From assembly GCA_029718625.1 (NCBI GenBank), contig CM056379.1, forward strand, positions 51,853,579 to 51,917,578: a stretch of DNA of 64,000 nucleotides, in the 5' to 3' direction. Both the position numbers and the translations under genes were made by a program. Positions 45,894 through 58,166 of this stretch are shown here, piece by piece. The DNA is from Synaphobranchus kaupii. Its lineage: Eukaryota; Chordata; Actinopteri; Anguilliformes; Synaphobranchidae. The notes under the pieces are model-generated. The model ran no database searches. It was not told where the DNA came from and was given only the letters and a program-made list of their open reading frames with translations. Position 1 is the stretch's first letter. Every line of letters starts with the position of its first letter.

Positions 45894-46748
45894 GCTGGCA
45901 TGCAGGGTAGTGTAGCCTTCTGTGAGAAAACACCAGTAATATTTCTGTGAAGATTGTGGTGTGTTTTACTCACTGACAGATGTACAGTATTAACTATAGA
46001 TTAAAAGAAACAGATCTGTAGTTTTGAGGTTGTGCAAATGCAAGTGCTGTTTGTGAGCAAAATTACTACAGTCTCTTGAAAATGACTACAGTGGGTAACT
46101 TCTTGGGTATCCAAAGATTTAAACTTAACTTTTCCACTAAGACACTTTTTACACTTTCCTTTTTAGAGCAACCATTGCCTTTACCTTTATGCTACAAAGC
46201 TTATTTTTATTTTACATAGTATTTTAATTTTTAATAATTATTATTTATTTTTTTTATCTTATTGGAGATATTCTGGACTTTAACTGATGGTATTGCTATG
46301 TGACTGGATTTGTCTTTGTTTTACAAAAGAATATTGTTCATATACTCTCAGATGATGTGCTGCGGTAACAATGTAAACCAGAGGGTAGAAGAGGATGATA
46401 TTTTGAGCCATTTTACAGAACAAAAATTGACTTAAAGATTGCAAGAAACCTGTGCAAGGTACTTTCAAGAGTAATTATTCTAAATACAGAACCTATCCTT
46501 AAATAACTTACTTGTTGAGACTGAGGTGTACAATGGAACCCAATTTTATTTTATTTTTTTTAATTACAGAAAGCTTTTTTTGTTGTTTATTTTATTTTAT
46601 TTTTTTGCAAATTAAGGTTTAAGAATGCTCACACTCAGTGTATTGAAGTAAATGTATTTCTCCATCACTACAGCCCCATGCATTAGATTGTGCTGAAACC
46701 TAATATCTCACTCCATTTTCTCTGATATGTTATCACTGCTCAGCATAT

Positions 46749-49089
46749 TCATTTATCTTTACAGCAAATCTGCAATGGCCTCCCTCTTCTGAACCCCCCC
46801 CCCCCCCCCCCCCCATCTCTCCCTGTGTCTCTTTTTGCATTTCTTCCCTCAGCCTTTGCAGAAAATCTGTCTCCTCCTGCCAAGAACATGTTATGGAGTA
46901 TACTGGCTGTCAGCACAACAGCCTTTGCCCTGTCACAATCTACCATGTCCAGACACCTTAGCTTTTGGAACCTACATTTGAGTTCAGCTGAAGCCTGGTC
47001 AAACACATCCAAATGGGCTTCTAGGGGCTGATTGTAAAAAATTCTCCCTTGGACAACCAGCAGTTGGATATGGGGTCAGTATTTGGCCAGAGAGTGGGTA
47101 GCCCAGCCTGGCTATTAAGTAACAATCCTGGGGCAACATTTCAGGTTGCTGTTTGAGTCCCTCCTTCAAACTGCTGGCTTTGTCACTATCTGAGCCCTCG
47201 CTGATCCTACAATGCATTGCCTTGGCTGTCACATACTAGCTCCAGGTTCAGCCAAGAGTCAGGGTGGGTTTCTTTTCTTTTTCCGAAACCCTTTCTTCCA
47301 CCACTTCTCCCTCAATTTCTTGTTTCCAATTGGGCCCCGGAGTGGTACGCGGGTGCTTCCCAAGATGCCGAAAACCCTGGGGAGATCCTTTTCTCCCATT
47401 ACACCAGAAAGTGGTTGCAGGTTCTGCTCTGCATCTTGACCTAATATTATAGGGGCAAGGGGTAAGAAGAACTACAGTGCATCCGGAAAGTATTCACAGC
47501 GCTTCACTTTTTCCACATTTTGTTCTGTTACAGCCTTATTCCAAAATTGATTAAATTAATTTTTTCCCTCAAAATTCTACACACAACACCCCATAATGAC
47601 AATGTGAAAAAAGTTTTTTTGAGATTTTTGCAAATTTATTAAAAATAAAAAAATAAAATTTCTCATTTACATAAGTATTCATACCCTTTGCTTTAATATA
47701 TTTTTAAAGTATCATATTTCATATTTGGTCGCATATCCTTTACATGCTGTTACTTCCTGAAGTCTGTGACCATCAACATCAAAAAACTGTCGATATCTTA
47801 TTTTCAGGTACTGTTACAAGCGATACTATAACCTCTCTGCATTTGAATGGATCTCTATGGAAATTGGGGGGTGAGACTAGATTCAGCTGTAAATTACACT
47901 GGTACAGTATGGAACACATGGCTGGCTAAATGGCTGTAAGTTATCAAGGGTCTGAGCTATCAAACGAGCCCAAACCATCACTCTGTTGCCAGATATGGAG
48001 TAGATGTGGATGGATCACTTTAAGGGTTGTTTCTCCTGACTTTTTTCCCCATAGAGTTCTATAGGAAAATGAGTCCGGAGAAATAACCCTTGCAGTGATC
48101 CATCCACATCTACTCCATATCTGGCAACAGAGTGATGGTTTGGGGCTCATTTGATAGCTCAGACCCTTGATAACTTACAGCCATTTAGCCAGCCATGTGT
48201 TCCATACTGTACCAGTGTAATTTACAGCTGAATCTAGTCTCACCCCCCAATTTCCATAGAGATCCATTCAAATGCAGAGAGGTTATAGTATCGCTTGTAA
48301 CAGTACCTGAAAATAAGATATCGACAGTTTTTTGATGTTGATGGTCACAGACTTCAAGAAGTAACAGCATGTAAAGGATATGCGACCAAATATGAAATAT
48401 GATACTTTAAAAATACGTTAAAGCAAAGGGTATGAATACTTATGTAAATGAGAAATTTAATTTTTTTATTTTTAATAACTTTGCAAAAATCTCAAAAAAA
48501 CTTTTTTCACATTGTCATTATGGGGTGTTGTGTGTAGAATTTTGAGGGAAAAAAGTTAATTTAATCAATTTTGGAATAAGGCTGTAACAGAACAAAATGT
48601 GGAAAAAGTGAAGCGCTGTGAATACTTTCCGGATGCACTGTATGTATCTGCAAATGGCTACCAGTCTTGTTTTTGTTAGAGATTACTTGAGAATGTATAT
48701 CAGTGTATTCTGCATTAACCAGTTAGCCATCTGATGTGCTGATTTTCCAGTGCATTCACAGGGTCACAAAAGAAGAAGATGCGATGGATGTTCCTTTTCT
48801 TCTCACAGAAGCGGGCAGATACCGATTGATAGCTAAGCCGACTGGAGAGGAGAGCAAGGGACAGTAGGACAGTGTGGTTGAGGGAAAGGCGGGGCCGACC
48901 TGGTCGTCGACTTCCCTTGTAACTGCAGTCTGAGTTCTGGAGAAGGTCTTTGATGTACTGAAAATGGAAAAGAGGAGTTGTATGATAGACATGCTCCAGT
49001 GCCATATTACTTCTAAACGGACGACAATCGCAGTAAATGCAAAGCAAATTGTTAGAAGCCACTAGGACAAAAAAAGCCATGATTTGCAT
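46749..49089 (-). pseudogene. PIF/Harbinger transposase, disrupted
   Basis: The N-terminal exon-like part (48720-49089) is open and ends ENQHIRWLTG at a GT site. It includes LSLALLSSRLSYQSVSARFC and RNIHRIFFF, typical of Harbinger helix-turn-helix regions. After a gap holding a 1166-bp palindromic element, sequence resumes at 47440: VFGILGSTRVPLRGPIGN, then in other frames SWLNLELVCDSQGNA, YLIARLGYPLSGQILTPY and, to 46749, DQASAELKCRFQKLRCLDM with VVLTASILHNMFL. At least two frameshifts break the second part. The first catalytic Asp region (VCD) is kept. The usual GDSGYP reads ARLGYP and the usual IER reads FDQ, so two catalytic acids look lost. A 22-base C run lies at 46793-46814. Confidence 0.75.
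47475..48640. mobile_element. Near-perfect 1166-bp palindrome with Tc1-type ends (palindrome A)
   Basis: CAGTGCATCCGGAAAGTATT at the left and its exact mirror at the right, with TA on both sides (47473-47474, 48641-48642). The two arms of about 580 bp are complementary nearly throughout, meeting at ATAGAGTTCTAT near 48057. The open frames at 47744-47929 (+) and 48185-48370 (-) are the same sequence read from each arm. The inner part is the shared foldback module. It lies in the gap between the two parts of the Harbinger transposase. Confidence 0.92.
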
Positions 49090-49189
49090 TATACAGAGGA
49101 ACTTTGAAATTACATTTTGCAGACTACACTAACTACAAATGGATGGGAAGGATAACATGGTTCCTATAATTGTCATTAATCAAGACATA

Positions 49190-50338
49190 CAGTACCAGTC
49201 AAAAGTTTGGACACACCTACTCAGAGAAGGTTTTTTTCAGTTATTTTTACTGTTTTCCACATTTTGGAATAGTAAAGACATCAAAACTATGAGATAACAC
49301 AAATTAAATTATTCAAGAACCAAAAAATGGTTAAACAAATAAAAAAAAGTATTATATTTTAGATTCTTCAAAGTAGCCACCCTTTGCCTTGATAACGGCT
49401 TTGCACATTCTTGCCATTCTCTCGAACAACTTCTGTGGTAAACAGGTATTCCACAGGTAAAAAAGTGATGCCATCATGACTGTATAAAAGGATATCAAAA
49501 GACTCCTGATATCTTATTTACAGGTACTCTTAGAAGCGATACTATAACCTCTGCATTTGAATGGATCTCTATAGGAATTGGGGGGTGGGACTAGATTTAG
49601 CTTTAAATTACAGTGGAACACGTGGTTGGCTAAATGGCTGTAAGTCATCAAGGGTCTGACGTATCAAACAAGCCTTAAACCATCACTCTGCTGCCAGATA
49701 TGCAGTAGATATGGATGGATCACTTGAAGGGTTGTTTCTCCTGACAAATTTTCCTATTGAACTCTATGGAAAAATAAGTCAGGAGAAGAAACCCTTCCAA
49801 GTTATCCATCCATATCTACTGTATTTCTGGCAGCAGAGTGATGGTTTAAGGCTTGTTTGATACGTCAGACCCTTGATGACTTAGAGCCATTTAGCCAACC
49901 ATGTGTTCCACACTGTTCCAGTGTAATTTAAAGCTAAATCTAGTCCCACCCCCCAATTTCCATAGAGATCCATTCAAATGCAGAGGTTATAGTATCGCTT
50001 CTAAGAGTACCTGGAAATAAGATATCAGGAGTCTTTTGATATCCTTTTATACAGTCATGATGGCATCACCTTTTTACCTGTGGAATACCTGTTTACCACA
50101 GAAGTTGTTTGAGAGAATGGCAAGAATGTGCAAAGCCGTTATCAAGGCAAAGGGTGGCTACTTTGAAGAATCTAAAATATAAGACTTTTTTTATTTGTTT
50201 AACCCTTTTTTGGTTTTTGCATAATTTAATTTGTTATCTCATAGTTTTGATGTCTTTACTATTCCAAAATGTGGAAAACAGTAAAAATAATGGAAAAAAA
50301 CCTATGAGTAGGTGTGTCCAAACTTTTGACTGGTACTG
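49190..50338. mobile_element. Near-perfect 1149-bp palindrome with Tc1-type ends (palindrome B)
   Basis: CAGTACCAGTCAAAAGTTTG at the left and its mirror at the right, with TA at 49188-49189 and 50339-50340. Each arm holds the last codons of a Tc1-type transposase (ARMCKAVIKAKGGYF read outward) and then the foldback module, so the element is two inverted copies of one transposon end. The centre is near 49764. Confidence 0.92.
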
Positions 50339-50343
50339 TATAT

Positions 50344-51376
50344 TTATACAGAGGTATTTTAAACATTTTTTAAAGATTTTGCCTGTAACCTAGACAAGCT
50401 TTATTTACATGTTTTATATAAAGTTTGAAGTCACAATTCCTCAAAACAGTTTTGGTTTGGATTGGGTTGAAGGCTGATCCTCGAGCAGCATTAATTTTCT
50501 GGGATATATTTTTACATTGTATTTTTGATAGCCTGCTCATAGTAATGCCTGTTGTACAGATTTTATGGGTCGTTGAAATTGGGGGGATAAGCTTGAATTG
50601 GTGGCATAGATAAATGTAGAACCCTGTTAACATGACATTCACAGTAACCACCAGTTGTGCTTACCACTTGCACTGGTTCTGAAAATATTTTTTTTAAGAT
50701 CCTCCAAAATCCACTGGACTCAAGATCACTTAAAAGCACATACATGAATTGTGTCATTCTCAGTCACTTTATCAGCTCCCAGCTTTGACTGTTCAGGCAT
50801 CTGTGGATAAGTGTTGAAACTGGAAGCTGCTGTAGACAAGTTGGCCCGACCACGGTTCTCGCTTTTTCAATCAGATCAGTCTCAAGAATTTCTTCCATTG
50901 CCTGATCCAGGCACTGCTCAAGTTCCCTAGAATACCTGAGATAGAGGCTCCCAGTCTGACTGTATAAGTTCAAGCACAGCCCAGCCAGCTGATGCCACAC
51001 ATGTACTGCTGTACATCCCTAGGCTGCAGAGGAGGGCAAGGCAGGTTTAGGTTCATACTACTTGAAATAATTTACCCATTTTTCTTTCTTTTGCACTTAT
51101 TTTGTATCACCACAGCTCAGTCATGGAAGTCTCAGAAATGGCAAACTTGTCTTTGGGTTTCTCATGTGCATACCAAAAACCTGAATTAAAGCCATTTCCA
51201 ATGACAGTACACATACGGCACCACCTTTCACACTTATAATTTAACAAGTATTTGGGCTTCTTAATTGATTGCCATCTTTCTTTTAAATCAGAAAATCTTG
51301 TCTGTAAGCTTAAGCTGAAGATTTTTATTTTAGGAATAAATCCTGCTTCACCTTTCAAGCAAAAAAATAAATACCT
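50344..51376. other. Unassigned sequence upstream of the Harbinger transposase
   Basis: Two minus-strand open segments (50764-51000 with LDQAMEEILETDLIEKAR, and 51107-51358 with FSDLKERWQSIKKPKYLL) are better than chance in composition. They match no family I recognise. They could be earlier exons of the Harbinger element or of a lost gene. Confidence 0.25.
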
Positions 51377-51547
51377 GGGGGGTATACTACGAAGCAGGAT
51401 TACTGAGTTAGCTGGATAACTGCACTGAGTAAAACCTGGAACAGTTCTTTTTACTTCAGTCCATGTTCCAGATTTGGCAGGGTTCCGGGTTTTATTCAGT
51501 CCAAATATCCAGCTAACTCAGTAATCTTCCTTCGTAGTATACCCCCC
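51377..51547. mobile_element. MITE with GGGGGGTATACTACGAAG ends
   Basis: GGGGGGTATACTACGAAGCA at the left mirrors CTTCGTAGTATACCCCCC at the right. The next 25 bp are also inverted (ACTGAGTTAGCTGGATA / ATCCAGCTAACTCAGT). The length is 171 bp with no coding capacity. Confidence 0.8.
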
Positions 51548-51549
51548 CT

Positions 51550-51790
51550 GGTGTCAGCAACTTTCTTGCCACTGCTTGATTATGGTGATCTGCTGTATAT
51601 GAATGCGTCAGCCCAATGCTTATCAGCACAGGCGTATACACTTGGTACAGTTTAAGTCCATCCTTGGGGTGCTTCCATCTTATTTAAGTCCTTATTTGTT
51701 CAGAGACTGTGGTCATTATGGTCTACGCTCACACGGTGTCATGCTGATGCAGGTTCCCCACGTTCGAACAGAGCTGGATAAAAAGCCTTT
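51550..51790 (+). pseudogene. L2-type LINE fragment (ORF2 C-terminal region)
   Basis: Plus-strand reading gives FLPLLDYGDLLYMNASA, then after a frame change FKSILGVLPSYLSPYLF, YGLRSHGVML and VPHVRTELDKK. This is the order seen in the part of fish L2 LINE proteins after the reverse transcriptase core. Internal deletions and frameshifts mark it as dead. It runs straight into the satellite array. Confidence 0.75.
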
Positions 51791-54700
51791 AAGCAGCCCC
51801 CTCTACATATACATGGAACACACTACAGATAAAAAAGCCTTTAGGTACTCAGCCCCCTCTACATATACATGGAACACACTACAGATAAAAAAGCCTTTAG
51901 GTACTCAGCCCCCTCTACATATACATGGAACACACTACAGATAAAAAGCCTTTAAGCAGCCCCCTCTACATATACATGGAACACACTACAGATAAAAAAG
52001 CCTTTAGGTACTCAGCCCCCTCTACATATACATGGAACACACTACAGATAAAAAAGCCTTTAGGTATTCAGCCCCCTCTACATATACATGGAACACACTG
52101 CAGATAAAAAGCCTTTAGGTACTCAGCCCCCTCTACATATACATGGAACACACTACAGATAAAAAGCCTTTAGGTACTCAGCCCCCTCTACATATACATG
52201 GAACACAATACAGATAAAAAAGCCTTTAGGTATTCAGCCCCCTCTACATATACATGGAACACACTACAGATAAAAAGCCTTTAGGTACTCAGCCCCCTCT
52301 ACATATACATGGAACACACTACAGATAAAAAAGCCTTTAGGTATTCAGCCCCCTCTACATATACATGGAACACACTACAGAGTGATTCAAGCCTTTAGGT
52401 ACTCAGCCCCCTCTACATATACATGGAACACACTACAGATAAAAAAGCCTTTAGGTACTCAGCCCCCTCTACATATACATGGAACACACTACAGATAAAA
52501 AAGCCTTTAGGTACTCAACCCCCTCTACATATACATAGAACACACTACAGATAAAAAAGCCTTTAGGTACTCAGCCCCCTCTACATATACATGGAACACA
52601 CTACAGATAAAAAAGCCTTTAGGTATTCAGCCCCCTCTACATATACATGGAACACACTACAGATAAAAAAGCCTTTAGGTACTCAGCCCCCTCTACATAT
52701 ACATGGAACACACTACAGATAAAAAAGCCTTTAGGTATTCAGCCCCCTCTACATATACATGGAACACACTACAGATAAAAAAGCCTTTAGGTATTCAGCC
52801 CCCTCTACATATACATGGAACACACTACAGATAAAAAAGCCTTTAGGTACTCAGCCCCCTCTACATATACATGGAACACACTACAGATAAAAAAGCCTTT
52901 AGGTATTCAGCCCCCTCTACATATACATGGAACACACTACAGATAAAAAAGCCTTTAGGTACTCAGCCCCCTCTACATATACATGGAACACACTACAGAT
53001 AAAAAAGCCTTTAGGTATTCAGCCCCCTCTACATATACATGGAACACACTACAGATAAAAAAGCCTTTAGGTATTCAGCCCCCTCTACATATACATGGAA
53101 CACACTACAGATAAAAAAGCCTTTAGGTACTCAGCCCCCTCTACATATACATGGAACACACTACAGATAAAAAGCCTTTAGGTACTCAGCCCCCTCTACA
53201 TATACATGGAACACACTACAGATAAAAAAGCCTTTAGGTACTCAGCCCCCTCTACATATACATGGAACACACTACAGATAAAAAAGCCTTTAGGTACTCA
53301 GCCCCCTCTACATATACATGGAACACACTACAGATAAAAAAGCCTTTAGGTACTCAGCCCCCTCTACATATACATGGAACACACTACAGATAAAAAAGCC
53401 TTTAGGTACTCAGCCCCCTCTACATATACATGGAACACAATACAGATAAAAAGCCTTTAGGTACTCAGCCCCCTCTACATATACATGGAACACACTACAG
53501 ATAAAAAAGCCTTTAGGTACTCAGCCCCCTCTACATATACATGGAACACACTACAGATAAAAAGCCTTTAGGTACTCAGCCCCCTCTACATATACATGGA
53601 ACACACTACAGATAAAAAAGCCTTTAGGTACTCAACCCCCTCTACATATACATGGAACACACTGCAGATAAAAAAGCCTTTAGGTACTCAGCCCCCTCTA
53701 CATATACATGGAACACACTACAGATAAAAAAGCCTTTAGGTACTCAGCCCCCTCTACATATACATGGAACACACTACAGATAAAAAAGCCTTTAGGTACT
53801 CAGCCCCCTCTACATATACATGGAACACACTACAGATAAAAAAGCCTTTAGGTACTCAGCCCCCTCTACATATACATGGAACACACTACAGATAAAAAAG
53901 CCTTTAGGTAATCAGCCCCCTCTACATATACATGGAACACACTACAGATAAAAAAGCCTTTAGATTCAGCCCCCTCTACATATACATGGAACACACTACA
54001 GATAAAAAAGCCTTTAGGTACTCAGCCCCCTCTACATATACATGGAACACACTACAGATAAAAAAGCCTTTAGGTATTCAGCCCCCTCTACATATACATG
54101 GAACACACTGCAGATAAAAAAGCCTTTAGGTACTCAGCCCCCTCTACATATACATGGAACACACTACAGATAAAAAAGCCTTTAGGTACTCAGCCCCCTC
54201 TACATATACATGGAACACACTACAGATAAAAAAGCCTTTAGGTATTCAGCTCCCTCTACATATACATGGAACACACTACAGATAAAAAAAGCCTTTAGGT
54301 ATTCAGCCCCCTCTACATATACATGGAACACACTGCAAATAAAAAAGCCTTTAGGTACTCAGCCCCCTCTACATATACATGGAACACACTACAGATAAAA
54401 AAGCCTTTAGGTACTCAGCCCCCTCTACATATACATGGAACACACTACAGATAAAAAGCCTTTAGGTATTCAGCCCCCTCTACATATACATGGAACACAC
54501 TACAGATAAAAAAGCCTTTAGGTATTCAGCCCCCTCTACATATACATGGAACACACTACAGATAAAAAAGCCTTTAGGTACTCAGCCCCCTCTACATATA
54601 CATGGAACACACTACAGATAAAAAAGCCTTTAGGTACTCAGCCCCCTCTACATATACATGGAACACACTACAGATAAAAAAGCCTTTAGGTATTCAGCCC

Positions 54701-56703
54701 CCTCTACATATACATGGAACACACTACAGATAAAAAAAGCCTTTAGGTATTCAGCCCCCTCTACATATACATGGAACACACTGCAGATAAAAAAGCCTTT
54801 AGGTACTCAGCCCCCTCTACATATACATGGAACACACTACAGATAAAAAAGCCTTTAGGTACTCAGCCCCCTCTACATATACATGGAACACACTACAGAT
54901 AAAAAGCCTTTAGGTATTCAGCCCCCTCTACATATACATGGAACACACTACAGATAAAAAAGCCTTTAGGTACTCAGCCCCCTCTACATATACATGGAAC
55001 ACACTACAGATAAAAAGCCTTTAGGTACTCAGCCCCCTCTACATATACATGGAACACACTACAGATAAAAAAGCCTTTAGGTACTCAGCCCCCTCTACAT
55101 ATACATGGAACACACTACAGATAAAAAAGCCTTTAGGTATTCAGCCCCCTCTACATATACATGGAACACACTACAGATAAAAAGCCTTTAGGTACTCAGC
55201 CCCCTCTACATATACATGGAACACAATACAGATAAAAAGCCTTTAGGTACTCAGCCCCCTCTACATATACATAGAACACACTACAGATAAAAAAGCCTTT
55301 AGGTACTCAGCCCCCTCTACATATACATGGAACACACTACAGATAAAAAAGCCTTTAGGTATTCAGCCCCCTCTACATATACATGGAACACACTGCAGAT
55401 AAAAAAGCCTTTAGGTACTCAGCCCCCTCTACATATACATGGAACACACTACAGATAAAAAAGCCTTTAGGTACTCAGCCCCCTCTACATATACATGGAA
55501 CACACTGCAGATAAAAAAGCCTTTAGGTACTCAGCCCCCTCTACATATACATGGAACACACTACAGATAAAAAGCCTTTAGGTACTCAGCCCCCTCTACA
55601 TATACATGGAACACACTACAGATAAAAAGCCTTTAGGTACTCAGCCCCCTCTACATATACATGGAACACACTACAGATAAAAAAGCCTTTAGGTACTCAG
55701 CCCCCTCTACATATACATGGAACACACTACAGATAAAAAGCCTTTAGGTATTCAGCCCCCTCTACATATACATGGAACACACTACAGATAAAAAAGCCTT
55801 TAGGTACTCAGCCCCCTCTACATATACATGGAACACACTACAGATAAAAAGCCTTTAGGTACTCAGCCCCCTCTACATATACATGGAACACACTACAGAT
55901 AAAAAAGCCTTTAGGTATTCAGCCCCCTCTACATATACATGGAACACACTGCAGATAAAAAAGCCTTTAGGTACTCAGCCCCCTCTACATATACATGGAA
56001 CACACTACAGATAAAAAAGCCTTTAGGTACTCAGCCCCCTCTACATATACATGGAACACACTACAGATAAAAAAGCCTTTAGGTATTCAGCTCCCTCTAC
56101 ATATACATGGAACACACTACAGATAAAAAAAGCCTTTAGGTATTCAGCCCCCTCTACATATACATGGAACACACTGCAGATAAAAAAGCCTTTAGGTACT
56201 CAGCCCCCTCTACATATACATGGAACACACTACAGATAAAAAAGCCTTTAGGTACTCAGCCCCCTCTACATATACATGGAACACACTACAGATAAAAAGC
56301 CTTTAGGTATTCAGCCCCCTCTACATATACATGGAACACACTACAGATAAAAAAGCCTTTAGGTACTCAGCCCCCTCTACATATACATGGAACACACTAC
56401 AGATAAAAAGCCTTTAGGTACTCAGCCCCCTCTACATATACATGGAACACACTACAGATAAAAAAGCCTTTAGGTACTCAGCCCCCTCTACATATACATG
56501 GAACACACTACAGATAAAAAAGCCTTTAGGTATTCAGCCCCCTCTACATATACATGGAACACACTACAGATAAAAAGCCTTTAGGTACTCAGCCCCCTCT
56601 ACATATACATGGAACACAATACAGATAAAAAGCCTTTAGGTACTCAGCCCCCTCTACATATACATAGAACACACTACAGATAAAAAAGCCTTTAGGTACT
56701 CAG
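51781..56703. repeat. 56-bp satellite array (about 88 copies) derived from L2 codons
   Basis: The unit contains GCCTTTAGGTACTCAGCCCC and CTACATATACATGGAACACA, and is 55-57 bp long depending on an A5-A7 run. In one frame it reads KKAFRYSAPSTYTWNTLQ, the continuation of the L2 protein that precedes the array. Variants: TATTCAG for TACTCAG, ACTGCAG for ACTACAG, ATAGAAC for ATGGAAC, AATACAG for CTACAG. Divergence between units is only a few percent. The open frames of about 60 residues across it are repeat artefacts. Confidence 0.97.
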
Positions 56704-58160
56704 CAGTGGAGGCTGGTGACTTCCAGAATTGAGGAGGCCATTTTTTTCCGCTTGCTCACTTCACTCGCGATGGAATGTTCCCTGTTCTCTTATCTGTCTT
56801 TGTGCTGGCCAAAGGCATACTATTTGGAGTGTAAGCTACAGTCAGAAAGTTCTGGCTGATGAAATTCATTGTGCAGAGCTTAGCCTTGTGCCTTCCTGAA
56901 GAAATGACATTGCTGTAAGTCTATGAGCCTGCCTGATAATTAAGCTGAGAAATGACATTTGGATGTAATATAAATGCCAAGTGAACATGTGTAAAAGGCA
57001 GGAATTTTAATTATGTAGTTAAAAACAATTTTGTTTAGCTTACATTTTTCATTCTTCTACAGCTTCCACTGGATTCGGACCCATGCCACCACCACAAGCA
57101 CCTGTTCCATGTACATTTTCCTCTCTCACATCCATTTTGCCTGGCTAATCTAGGCTTGCTCGAACACACACAGCTAACTGGATGGAAAACAATGAGCTAA
57201 ACTTCAACTGTAAAAATGTCCAAACTACAGATATTCAGAGATAAATGTCAACGAGCGATTAGCAGCAGCAGCTTTTGCTTTCGAAATCTGTCTCAGAGAT
57301 GTTGTCAACTCAAGGAGAAATGCCTAGAGTGAAGGGTTTAACGTTAACGTTATCCACTAGAGGGCAGCACTCTATTCGTATTTAGAGTGAATTTCCTCAC
57401 AGAGCAACAATTCAGTAATTTGATATGGAAGATTATTAAATTGACTTGTAATAAAACGAAATGGACTACATTAAAAATAAAACTGTTCAATAAATCCCAA
57501 ATGGTGTCTAACATGACCTATTGAATGTCATTCTCACTCCCTAGTATCTGGAATCTGCATATCTCCAGCCCAAGATCTCAAATTGCGCCAGAATCTCGCC
57601 GACTTCCGAGGTCGTTTTAAGCAAAAGTATCAAATGAGCTATAAACTTCAGGGATGATAGCCAGGGGTGTTCTCTAAATTTCCTGAAAAGCACAAGTTGA
57701 TAGGACACTCGTAGCCACTATGGCGAGTGTTTGTTTGACTGAAGTGACTGGCGAATTCTCAAAATGGCTTCTGTGTTGAATAGGAAAGGAAAGGATAGTT
57801 GATTCCAAATGAACCAGTAGCATGTGATTGGACGAACAAAATGTCAATCTTTCAGCCCTGGACACAATGCATGGTGAGGCCAGGCCTCCGTTGCCCACCC
57901 ATTTTCAGTGATCTGGCCAATCACATATTGGCATGAAAAAAAATGCATTACATTGACTTCTATGAGAAGCTAATTTCCTAGGGGAGGCCTGGCCTCCCTT
58001 AATACAAACTGATAGGGAAATCTGGCCTGTTGCTTTACAATTGCAATATTGGGTTTTAGTCAATTAATCTCACGTGCTGCCAATTTAACAGAGGCACATA
58101 TTAAAATGTGTTGAAATGCTTTTACTTTTATTCTACACATCTAAAAGTCTCTTATACAGA
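56704..58160. other. Remnant of a hAT-type end and unassigned sequence
   Basis: The satellite stops at CAGTGGAGGCTGGTGACTTC, which looks like a hAT terminal repeat. No mirrored right end was found; a segment near 57880-57990 (GGCCAGGCCTCC and GGAGGCCTGGCCTCCC) may belong to the same element. No gene is seen. Confidence 0.35.
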
Positions 58161-58166
58161 CATGTT

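Noticed and set aside
47744..48370. Two identical 61-residue open frames on opposite strands
   Set aside because: The same sequence read from both arms of palindrome A; not a gene.
51781..56703. Many 60-62-residue open frames with MEHTTDKK starts
   Set aside because: Identical repeats of the 56-bp satellite unit; the frame shifts each unit and ends after three.
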